Source of the DNA: Clostridia bacterium | GTDB lineage: Bacteria; Bacillota; DSM-521; Neomoorellales; SLTJ01 | Direction: 5' to 3' | DNA: 6,329 nucleotides | NCBI GenBank assembly: GCA_014360105.1 | Contig: JACIYD010000100.1 | Location: 1 to 6,329 of the forward strand | In this document: positions 1-6,194 of the stretch, piece by piece | Numbering within the stretch: the first letter of the stretch is position 1 | Layout of the letters: every line of letters starts with the position of its first letter | Notes under the pieces: generated by a model | What the model was told of the DNA's origin: nothing | Database searches by the model: none | The model's input: only the letters and a program-made list of their open reading frames with translations | Position numbers and translations under genes: made by a program

Positions 1-570
1 GGTCTGCGCAACCTGCAGTTCGTGGGCAAGGAGCCTTACTATTACATGGTTCTCATCATGCTTGTCTGCCTCACCCTTCTGGTTAGCCGGCTGGCGCGCA
101 GCAAGCTGGGCTATTACCTGGTGGCCATTAGGGAGGACGAGGACGCCGCCGAGGCGCTAGGCATTAATGCCATGCGCTACAAGGTGCTGGCGGTTTGCCT
201 GAGCGCGTTCTTTACGGCCCTGGGTGGGGCGTTCTATGCCCAGTACTTCCTCTACATTGATCCTCAACTGGCCTTCGGCTCGGAACTTTCGATATCCATC
301 ATGACGCCGGCAATCGTGGGCGGCGCGGGAACAGTGGCCGGACCCATCCTGGGCGCAGCTCTGCTGGTGCCGCTGGGCGAGTTGATCAGGACGGGGCTCG
401 CCAGCTACAGCGGCCTTCATCTCCTGATCTACGGGCTGCTGCTCATCCTGGTGGTCCTGTACCTGCCGCATGGTCTGCTGAGCCTGCCCTCCCGCTTGAG
501 GTTGCGGCCGGCCCTAGGGAAGGCGGCCCCGGCGGCTGGCTGGGGAATGGGGAAAGGAGGGCAGGAATAG
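1..570 (+). CDS. livM: Branched-chain amino acid-type ABC transporter permease LivM (5'-truncated by window edge)
   Basis: This is the C-terminal 189 residues of an inner-membrane permease of the HAAT (LivHMGF-type) importer family. The frame is open from base 1, so the true start lies upstream; the GTG at 22 is internal. The fragment shows a hydrophobic helix (YYYMVLIMLVCLTLLVSRLA), then the cytoplasmic coupling segment AIREDEDAAEALGIN (about residues 42-56) that docks onto the ATPases. Next come a helix with GGAFYAQY, the family segment SIMTPAIVGGAGTVAGPILGA, and a last helix LLIYGLLLILVVLYLPHGL. The tail is a basic, Gly/Ala-rich stretch typical of LivM ends. The TAG stop abuts the TTG start of livG with no gap, so the two are translationally linked. 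Family membership is firm. The substrate is not: relatives carry branched-chain amino acids, amides, urea or aromatic and other carboxylic acids. Confidence 0.93.
   Translation, partial: GLRNLQFVGKEPYYYMVLIMLVCLTLLVSRLARSKLGYYLVAIREDEDAAEALGINAMRYKVLAVCLSAFFTALGGAFYAQYFLYIDPQLAFGSELSISIMTPAIVGGAGTVAGPILGAALLVPLGELIRTGLASYSGLHLLIYGLLLILVVLYLPHGLLSLPSRLRLRPALGKAAPAAGWGMGKGGQE
553..560 (+). promoter_or_regulatory. Ribosome binding site deciding the TTG start of livG
   Basis: AAAGGAGG is a near-perfect Shine-Dalgarno sequence lying in the last codons of livM, 10 nt before the TTG at 571. No ATG or GTG in the livG frame lies near the N-terminus, so this site supports TTG as the start. Confidence 0.8.
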
Positions 571-1288
571 TTGCCTCTGCTCAGGTTACATGAGGTGAGC
601 AAGCGCTTTCGCGGCCTGCAGGCTCTGCAGGGGGTCAGTTGCAGCGTCGAGGAACAGGAGATTTTCGGCCTGATCGGCCCTAACGGCGCGGGGAAAACCA
701 CTCTTTTCAATGTCATTTCGGGCGTGTACCCGCCGGATGGGGGAACGGTCGAGTTCCAGTCGGCTGACGTGACCGGGCTAAGGCCGCACCAAATGTGCCT
801 TCGGGGCGTGGCGCGGACATTCCAGATAGTCAAACCCTTCGGCAACCTGAGCGTGCTGGAGAATGTGAAGGTAGGGGCCTTTGCGCGGGTGACCGACCAC
901 CGGGCGGCGACCAAACGGGCGCAGGAAGTGCTCGAACTGGTGGGGCTCCGGGAGAAGGAGGGGCAGCGCGCCGGCGATCTGACGGTGTCCGACCAGCGGA
1001 GGCTGGAGGTGGCCAGGGCGCTGGCCACGGGTCCCAAACTGCTCCTGCTGGACGAAGTGTTTGCTGGTCTGAACCCCTCGGAAGTGGATGAGGTCATGGA
1101 TCTGGTGCGCCGGGTCCGGCAAAGCGGGCTGACCATCTTCATGATCGAACACCTGATGCGGGCGCTGATGCGCCTCTCGGACCGGGTGATGGTTCTGCAC
1201 CACGGCCGCAAGATCGCCGAGGGGACTCCCGCCGAGGTGGCTCGCGATCCCCAGGTGGTGGAGGCCTATCTGGGGGAGGTGATGCTGC

Positions 1289-1296
<8 letters not shown>
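571..1296 (+). CDS. livG: ABC transporter ATP-binding protein LivG, with divergent signature motif
   Basis: This is the first of two ATPases energising the Liv-type importer; it acts on the cytoplasmic face with LivM/LivH. It has 241 aa, slightly shorter than the usual ~250-260. Motifs in order: Walker A GPNGAGKT (36-43), the LivG-typical GVARTFQ with Q-loop Q85, a signature region, Walker B LLLLDE (157-162) and switch histidine H194 in IEH. A C-terminal stretch GTPAEVARDPQVVEAYLGE matches the conserved LivG tail. The signature reads LTVSDQ (137-142) instead of LSGGQ, and Walker B is followed by V, not P (DEVFAGLNP). I recall Liv homologues with LT-x-x-D-[RQ]-[KR]-R at this place, so this looks like a subfamily trait and not decay. 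The start is TTG with a strong ribosome binding site. The 3' end overlaps livF by 8 nt. Confidence 0.95.
1275..1283 (+). promoter_or_regulatory. Ribosome binding site for livF inside the livG end
   Basis: GGAGGTGAT matches the complement of the 16S rRNA 3' end over nine bases. It lies inside the last livG codons, with GGAGG ending 9 nt before the TTG at 1289, and so fixes that TTG as the livF start. Confidence 0.8.
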
Positions 1297-1993
<697 letters not shown>

Positions 1994-2013
1994 GGGGTCC
2001 TAATGCCAACAGG

Positions 2014-2038
2014 CACCACGGGGTCTCGCTGGTGTTTT
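2014..2038 (+). terminator. Weak terminator-like hairpin after livF
   Basis: CACCA (2014-2018) pairs with TGGTG (2030-2034) and is followed directly by TTTT (2035-2038). Two more pairs (2019-2020 with 2027-2028) can form in the loop, with a bulged C. The stem is short and the U-tract only four long, so it may work as a partial terminator or attenuator. It competes with another hairpin whose left arm starts at 2016. Confidence 0.35.
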
Positions 2039-2052
2039 CCCGTGGGCGGAAC

Positions 2053-2060
2053 GGGGGGAT
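2053..2060 (+). promoter_or_regulatory. Ribosome binding site favouring the TTG start of the dehydratase large subunit
   Basis: GGGGGGAT is a Shine-Dalgarno-like run. The G-run ends 8 nt before the TTG at 2067 and 14 nt before the in-frame ATG at 2073. The spacing favours TTG, giving the N-terminus MGMTI, which is common in this LeuC subfamily. Confidence 0.6.
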
Positions 2061-2066
2061 CGCTGG

Positions 2067-3332
2067 TTGGGCATGACCATTACTGCAAAGATTCTGGCTA
2101 AAGCTGCGGGGCGCGAACACGTGTGCCCGGGGGAGCTAATTATAGCTCGGGTCAGCAAGGTGATTTGCCATGATGTCTCGCTGGCCGCCTTCCGGGAGCT
2201 GGAGCGCATGAGGGCGACGCGCGTCTTCGACCCCGAGCGCATCGCCGTGACCTACGACCATTTCATCCCCAGCCCCTCGGTGGAGGCGGCTGAGCAGAGC
2301 CGCGCGCTGCGCGAGTATCTGACGGCCTACAAGATCCGCCGGGTGTACGAAGTGGGCCGGGGAGGTATCTGCCATGTCGTCTTCCCCGAGCAAGGGTTCG
2401 TCCTTCCTGGGGAGGTGGTCGTCGGTAGCGATTCCCATACTTGTACTTACGGGGCGCTGGGAGCGGTGGCCCTAGGGGTGGGCAGCGCCGACGCGGCGGC
2501 AGCCATGGCCCTGGGCGAGATATGGCTGCGGGTGCCGGAGACGGTCAGGGTTGAACTGATAGGGCAACCGCGCGCGCCGGTCGGGGGAAAGGACGTTATT
2601 CTGAGCCTTCTGGGGCGGATCGGCACCAGCGGGGCCCTGTATAAAGCGATTGAGTTCACCGGGGAAGGGGTTGGGGCCCTGGAGATGGCCGACCGCTTTA
2701 CCATCTGTAACATGGCAGCCGAGGCCGGCTGTAAGAATGCGATTATTGCGCCAGATGAGATAACCGCTGCCTTCCTGAACGAGATAGGCGCAGGCGAAGG
2801 TGAGGTGTTCGCCAGCGACGAGGAGGCCTCGTACGCTGACAGCCATACCATCGACTGCGGCACGCTGGCGCCCTTGGTAGCGTGCCCACCTTCGCCGGCC
2901 AATGTGGTGCCCGCCCAGAAGCTGCGCGGAGTGCGCATTGATCAGGCCGTGATCGGCTCCTGCACCAACGGCCGGCTGGCGGACCTGCGGGTGGCTGCCC
3001 GGATCCTCAAGGGCCGCAAGGTCTCCGCCGGTGTGCGGCTGTTGGTCATCCCTGGCTCGCAGGCGACCTACCTGGCGGCCCTCAGAGAGGGGTTGCTGGA
3101 GGCAATGGCGGAGGCAGGCGCGCTCATCTGTCCCCCGACCTGCGGCCCGTGCTTTGGGGGCCATATGGGGCTGCTGGCCGAGGGGGAGGCGGCGATTTCC
3201 ACTACCAACCGCAATTTTATCGGCCGCATGGGTTCGCCGCGCGCGGAGATATACCTGGCCTCGCCGGCGACAGTAGCTGCCTCGGCCGTGGCGGGCGAGA
3301 TCAGAGATCCTAGGGAGGTGCTGGACGGTTGA
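2067..3332 (+). CDS. leuC: LeuC/aconitase-family hydro-lyase large subunit (annotated type: 3-isopropylmalate dehydratase; candidate dimethylmaleate hydratase DmdA)
   Basis: Catalytic large subunit of a two-subunit [4Fe-4S] hydro-lyase; the symbol is family level only. At 421 aa it fits the shorter LeuC/homoaconitase type (~420 aa), not the ~465-aa enterobacterial LeuC. Fe-S ligands are visible: C299 in GSCTNGR (297-303), and C359 and C362 in CPPTCGPCFGG (355-365). Other family blocks are YDHFIPSPS (63-71), GSDSHTCTYGALGAVALGVGS (starting at 120) and NRNFIGRMGSPRAEIYL (381-397). It is followed with 4-nt overlap by the small subunit, then by an isocitrate lyase/PEP mutase-family lyase. No leuA or leuB is adjacent. 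Inference: the substrate is probably not isopropylmalate. In Eubacterium barkeri the same gene trio hydrates dimethylmaleate to 2,3-dimethylmalate and cleaves it. Homoaconitase or a methylaconitate-type hydratase remain alternatives. The family call is firm, the substrate open. Confidence 0.93.
   Translation: MGMTITAKILAKAAGREHVCPGELIIARVSKVICHDVSLAAFRELERMRATRVFDPERIAVTYDHFIPSPSVEAAEQSRALREYLTAYKIRRVYEVGRGGICHVVFPEQGFVLPGEVVVGSDSHTCTYGALGAVALGVGSADAAAAMALGEIWLRVPETVRVELIGQPRAPVGGKDVILSLLGRIGTSGALYKAIEFTGEGVGALEMADRFTICNMAAEAGCKNAIIAPDEITAAFLNEIGAGEGEVFASDEEASYADSHTIDCGTLAPLVACPPSPANVVPAQKLRGVRIDQAVIGSCTNGRLADLRVAARILKGRKVSAGVRLLVIPGSQATYLAALREGLLEAMAEAGALICPPTCGPCFGGHMGLLAEGEAAISTTNRNFIGRMGSPRAEIYLASPATVAASAVAGEIRDPREVLDG
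3313..3319 (+). promoter_or_regulatory. Ribosome binding site for the dehydratase small subunit
   Basis: GGGAGGT lies in the last codons of the large-subunit gene; GGAGG ends 10 nt before the TTG at 3329. It supports a TTG start that overlaps the upstream stop as TTGA. Confidence 0.75.
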
Positions 3333-3838
3333 GGTTCAGAGGGCGCGCGCGCAAGTTTGGCGACCACATTGACACCGACGCCATTCTGCCGGGCAGGTAC
3401 CTGACTGACTGGAATAGGGACCCGAAAAGCCTTGGGCGTCACTGTTTTGCCGACTTCGACCCCGGTTTTTCTTCCCGGGTTAACCCCGGTGACATCTTGG
3501 TGGCGGGTTGGAATTTCGGCTGTGGCAGCTCGCGGCAGGCGGCCGCGGCTGCGCTGAAGGCGGCAGGCATAAGTTGCCTGGTGGCTAAGTCCTTCGCGCG
3601 CATTTTCTTTCGGAACGCGATCAACATCGGGCTGCCGGCAGTGGAGTGCCCCGACCTAGTTGAGGAAGCGACGGAGGGCGACCTCCTCGAGGTGGCGGTG
3701 GACGAGGGCCTGCTCGTGAATGTTTCCACCGGTCACAGGTACAGCGCGGGGGCCTTTCCCCCTGTCGTCCTGGAAATCCTGAGGCAGGGTGGGCTCGTTT
3801 CATACGTGCGGGCGAGGTTGCAAGCTGCAGAGCGGTGA
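3329..3838 (+). CDS. leuD: LeuD-family hydro-lyase small subunit (annotated type: 3-isopropylmalate dehydratase small subunit; candidate DmdB)
   Basis: Swivelling small subunit that completes the active site of the preceding [4Fe-4S] hydro-lyase. At 169 aa it is the normal size for the short LeuD type. Seen: GDHIDTDAILPGRYL (11-25), GWNFGCGSSRQ (60-70) with the substrate-carboxylate-binding GSSR, and AKSFARIFFRNAINIGLP (86-103). Two oddities bear on substrate. The loop after the first motif reads YLTDW (24-28), where studied archaeal homologues read YLRT (homoaconitase) or YLVY (isopropylmalate isomerase). The GSSR motif is followed by QAA instead of the frequent EHA. Both suggest a non-leucine substrate, consistent with a dimethylmaleate- or related methyl-branched-acid hydratase, but they do not prove it. 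TTG start, 4-nt overlap with the large subunit. The lyase gene start follows 29 nt after the stop. Confidence 0.93.
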   Translation: MRFRGRARKFGDHIDTDAILPGRYLTDWNRDPKSLGRHCFADFDPGFSSRVNPGDILVAGWNFGCGSSRQAAAAALKAAGISCLVAKSFARIFFRNAINIGLPAVECPDLVEEATEGDLLEVAVDEGLLVNVSTGHRYSAGAFPPVVLEILRQGGLVSYVRARLQAAER

Positions 3839-3867
3839 GGGGCGAACGCTGGGGGTTGGAGAGAACC

Positions 3868-4731
3868 ATGAAGAATTCAGCGAAGCTTCGTCAACTAATT
3901 GCCAGGCAGGAAATCGTTGTACTACCCGGTGCCGCCGACGCCTTGACAGCGAGGATCATTGAGCGCTGTGGCTTTGAAGCGCTTTACGTGACGGGCGCGG
4001 GCGTCTCGTATTCCCTCTTGGCCAGACCGGATGTGGGTTTGGTGACCATGACGGAAATGGCCCGGCGGGTCGCGCACATAGCCGAGGCGGTCAAGATCCC
4101 GGTGGTGGCGGATGCAGATACCGGGTATGGAGGCCCGCTAAACGTGGCGCGAACCGTAAGGGAGTACGAGCGCGCGGGGGCGGCAGGCCTGCAACTGGAG
4201 GACCAGGTCTGGCCCAAGCGCTGCGGCCACCTCAGCGACAAGCAGGTGGTGCCGGTAGAGGAAATGGTTGCCAGGATCAAGTCGGCGTTAGACGCCCGGA
4301 CGGACCCAGACCTAGTGATCATTGCACGCACTGATGCGAGGGCGGCCCTGGGACTCGCGGAGGCCATTGAGAGAGCGAACACTTACGCGGCAGCCGGCGC
4401 CGACGTGATCTTTGTGGAGGCTCCTCAATCGGTGGAAGAACTGCGCTTTATCGCCTCGGCCGTGGACGCGCCGCTCTTAGCCAACATGGTCGAGGGGGGC
4501 AGGACGCCCCTGCTGTCGTGGAAGGAGCTTGAGGAAATCGGCTATCGCATGGTCATTTATCCCAATTCCGCCATTAGAAGCGCGGCTGCGGCGGTGGGGC
4601 GGGTATTGAAAGTCCTGAGAGAAGAGGGGACGACTGCCCGCTGCATGGGGGAGATGCTGCTCTTCAACGAACTCAATGAGCTCCTGGATCTCCCAGCACT
4701 GCTGGAGCAGGAAGCACGCTACGCCTTCTGA
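3868..4731 (+). CDS. Isocitrate lyase/PEP mutase-family C-C lyase (candidate 2,3-dimethylmalate lyase; alternative 2-methylisocitrate lyase)
   Basis: A Mg-dependent (beta/alpha)8-barrel lyase, cytoplasmic, 287 aa, normal for the PrpB/Dml group. Seen: LPGAADALTARIIE (19-32), YVTGAGVS (40-47), metal-site aspartates in VVADADTGYGG (D82, D84), QLED (E111), the catalytic flexible loop KRCGH (117-121) with Cys119, and IIARTDAR (151-158). The KRCGH loop marks a C-C-cleaving lyase of the isocitrate/methylisocitrate/dimethylmalate lyase type and argues against PEP mutase, which lacks this Cys motif. Directly downstream of LeuCD-type genes, the expected reaction is retro-aldol cleavage of 2,3-dimethylmalate to propionate plus pyruvate; methylisocitrate cleavage would normally come with prpC/prpD, not seen here. 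Start: ATG 3868 with GGAG at 3858-3861. A longer frame from GTG 3835 overlaps the upstream stop but has no ribosome site and adds 11 atypical residues. Confidence 0.92.
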   Translation: MKNSAKLRQLIARQEIVVLPGAADALTARIIERCGFEALYVTGAGVSYSLLARPDVGLVTMTEMARRVAHIAEAVKIPVVADADTGYGGPLNVARTVREYERAGAAGLQLEDQVWPKRCGHLSDKQVVPVEEMVARIKSALDARTDPDLVIIARTDARAALGLAEAIERANTYAAAGADVIFVEAPQSVEELRFIASAVDAPLLANMVEGGRTPLLSWKELEEIGYRMVIYPNSAIRSAAAAVGRVLKVLREEGTTARCMGEMLLFNELNELLDLPALLEQEARYAF

Positions 4732-4755
4732 TTGGCATGACCGGAACAAGAGCAG

Positions 4756-4797
4756 TGCCCGGCGGGGGCGGCGGAGAAGGCGCGCGCTCGCCGGGCA
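4756..4797 (+). promoter_or_regulatory. Strong GC-rich stem-loop in the lyase-transporter gap
   Basis: TGCCCGGCG (4756-4764) and CGCCGGGCA (4789-4797) are perfect 9-base inverted repeats. The stem extends inward by a G-U and a G-C pair (4765-4766 with 4787-4788), leaving a 20-nt loop. No T-tract follows, so it is not a classic intrinsic terminator. An mRNA-processing or stability element separating expression of the lyase and the transporter is plausible. Confidence 0.5.
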
Positions 4798-4814
4798 GGA
4801 AGTCTGCTAGGCGC

Positions 4815-4819
4815 GAGGG
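4815..4819 (+). promoter_or_regulatory. Ribosome binding site favouring the ATG at 4830 for the MFS gene
   Basis: GAGGG ends 10 nt before the ATG at 4830. The alternative in-frame ATG at 4737 has no Shine-Dalgarno sequence in front of it. A GGAG at 4824-4827 is only 2 nt from the ATG and too close to serve. Confidence 0.5.
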
Positions 4820-4829
4820 ATACGGAGCC

Positions 4830-6092
4830 ATGGCCGGCGCCCGTGGAAGCCGGCCAGAGCCGCGGCGGCCAGCGTGGGGCAGGCCTTGGGGTACGTGGCG
4901 CCAGGCTGCGGTCCTGGGGTTGCTCCTGACGCTGGCTACCGGGGCGGCCATGGCCAATTACGCCTTTGCCCCCATCAGTCCATTCTTGGCGCGCGAACTG
5001 TGCTGGGGCAAGACGGAGATCGGGCTGCTCGGCGCGGCTGGCGCCACGGGCACTATGGTTTTCGCGGTCGCCTCGGGACTGGGGGTGGACCGCCTCGGCC
5101 CGCGCTGGTTTATGCTGGTGGGTCCTTTAGTGATGGGGCTAGGTTGTCTCGGATTGTCTTCCTTCGGCTCCTTTACTTCGGCTCTAGCCTGGTCCTTCCT
5201 GGTCGGCGTGGGCTTTAGCACCCTGACGCCGATGAGCAACCGTGCCATTTACGAGTGGTTTCCCGAAAGAGGGCAGGCGTTTGCCATCGGCCTCAAGCAG
5301 GCAGGCATCCCCCTAGGGACGGCCGCAGCGGCTCTCCTTTTTACCGCGGTAAGCGAACAGCACGGTTGGCGTGCCAGTTACCGCGCTGCCTCCGTGACTA
5401 TCGCCGCCCTGGGGATGGTCGCCTTCCTCTGCTACCGTGACCCGCTTAAGCGTTGCCCGGCGCATGCGGAGGGCGGGGCGCCTCCAGACGGGCCCGCGGG
5501 CGCGGTGCACGTTTCGTGCGCGATGGCTAGTTGCGCTGCGGCCGGCATGGCCTTTGCTATGTGGCAGATCTCGCTGACCACCTTTCTGGTTGCTTATCTA
5601 CAGGAAGTTTTGGGAATGCCCCTCGCGGTGGCCAGCCGGCTGCTCGCCCTGACCCAGGTAGGTGGGGGAGCGGCGCGGCCATGGAGCGGAGCTATTAGCG
5701 ATATTCTGTGGCACGGCCGGCGGAAACCGTTGATAGTGCTGCTTGGGCTCGCTAATCTCGTATGCATTCTGGTTCTTACCGAAGGCCGGTCCGTCCTGGC
5801 GGGGCAGTGGCTGACCCCTTTTATGCTCGTCCTTGGCGCGGTGACTATGGGGTGGTTCGGGCCGTTTTTTGCCCTGATGGTGGAAGCTTATGGTAGGCAA
5901 AAGGCCGGCCTGGCGAGCGGCCTCGCGGCGACTTTGAACCTGGTAGGGCAGACCCTGGGGGCGCCCCTTTTCGGCTACGTGGTGGATGTCACGGGCAGCT
6001 TCAGGCCTGCCTTGTTGTTGTTTGTCGGCCTCATGGCCGCGGCGACTGCCGCGTACTGGGCCTGGGGCGCCGAAGCTCCGGAACGGGAGTAA
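4830..6092 (+). CDS. Major facilitator superfamily (MFS) transporter, probable organic-acid carrier
   Basis: An integral inner-membrane secondary transporter of 420 aa with about 12 hydrophobic segments, normal MFS size. Seen from this start: a basic N-terminal tail, TM1 from about residue 26, MFS motif A as GLGVDRLGPRW (83-93) in the loop after TM2, its half-repeat copy GAISDILWHGRR (287-298), and GLKQAGIPLG (154-163). A hydrophilic central loop (about 202-228) separates the two six-helix halves. The final helices contain FGYVVDVTGSFRPAL (381-395). It sits 98 nt after the lyase gene in the same direction, so import of a branched dicarboxylate or nicotinate-type substrate, or export of propionate/pyruvate, is a reasonable guess from context only. 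The frame could start at ATG 4737 (451 aa), but that adds a low-complexity Gly/Arg stretch encoded by the hairpin at 4756-4797. The 4830 start codon lies in a second hairpin. Confidence 0.9.
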   Translation: MAGARGSRPEPRRPAWGRPWGTWRQAAVLGLLLTLATGAAMANYAFAPISPFLARELCWGKTEIGLLGAAGATGTMVFAVASGLGVDRLGPRWFMLVGPLVMGLGCLGLSSFGSFTSALAWSFLVGVGFSTLTPMSNRAIYEWFPERGQAFAIGLKQAGIPLGTAAAALLFTAVSEQHGWRASYRAASVTIAALGMVAFLCYRDPLKRCPAHAEGGAPPDGPAGAVHVSCAMASCAAAGMAFAMWQISLTTFLVAYLQEVLGMPLAVASRLLALTQVGGGAARPWSGAISDILWHGRRKPLIVLLGLANLVCILVLTEGRSVLAGQWLTPFMLVLGAVTMGWFGPFFALMVEAYGRQKAGLASGLAATLNLVGQTLGAPLFGYVVDVTGSFRPALLLFVGLMAAATAAYWAWGAEAPERE

Positions 6093-6174
6093 CGCTCGCC
6101 TTGAGACCTTATTAACTCATGAGCTGCCTAAAGACTACGTCAGGTAGTGTCGAGTGGTTTTTATGCAGGCTTCC

Positions 6175-6194
6175 GGCGGAGGTCACCGCCTTTT
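6175..6194 (+). terminator. Possible intrinsic terminator downstream of the MFS gene
   Basis: GGCGG (6175-6179) pairs with CCGCC (6186-6190) around a 6-nt loop and is followed by TTTT (6191-6194). It lies 82 nt after the MFS stop. The five-pair all-GC stem with a short U-run is plausible but weak. No better candidate is visible between 6093 and 6329. Confidence 0.4.

Noticed and set aside
429..1211. 260-aa open frame on the - strand opposite livG
   Set aside because: It is antisense to a gene with complete ABC ATPase motifs. The translation is Ser/Arg/Pro-rich without domains, as expected from the complement of GC-rich coding sequence.
2472..3164. 230-aa open frame on the - strand opposite the dehydratase large subunit
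   Set aside because: The opposite strand encodes intact Fe-S and GSDSHT blocks; the antisense translation has no domain-like pattern.
3835..3867. GTG at 3835 as lyase start, overlapping the upstream stop as GTGA
   Set aside because: There is no Shine-Dalgarno sequence before it, and it adds 11 residues not expected in the family. The ATG at 3868 has GGAG at 6-nt spacing and gives a normal N-terminus.
4737..4829. ATG at 4737 as start of the MFS transporter
   Set aside because: No ribosome site is visible and the extra 31 residues are Gly/Arg low complexity encoded across a perfect hairpin. Kept as an alternative because the 4830 start is itself in a hairpin.
6133..6162. ACTAC/GTAGT hairpin followed by TTTTT as a terminator of the MFS gene
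   Set aside because: The T-run starts 9 nt after the weak five-pair stem, too far for an intrinsic terminator.
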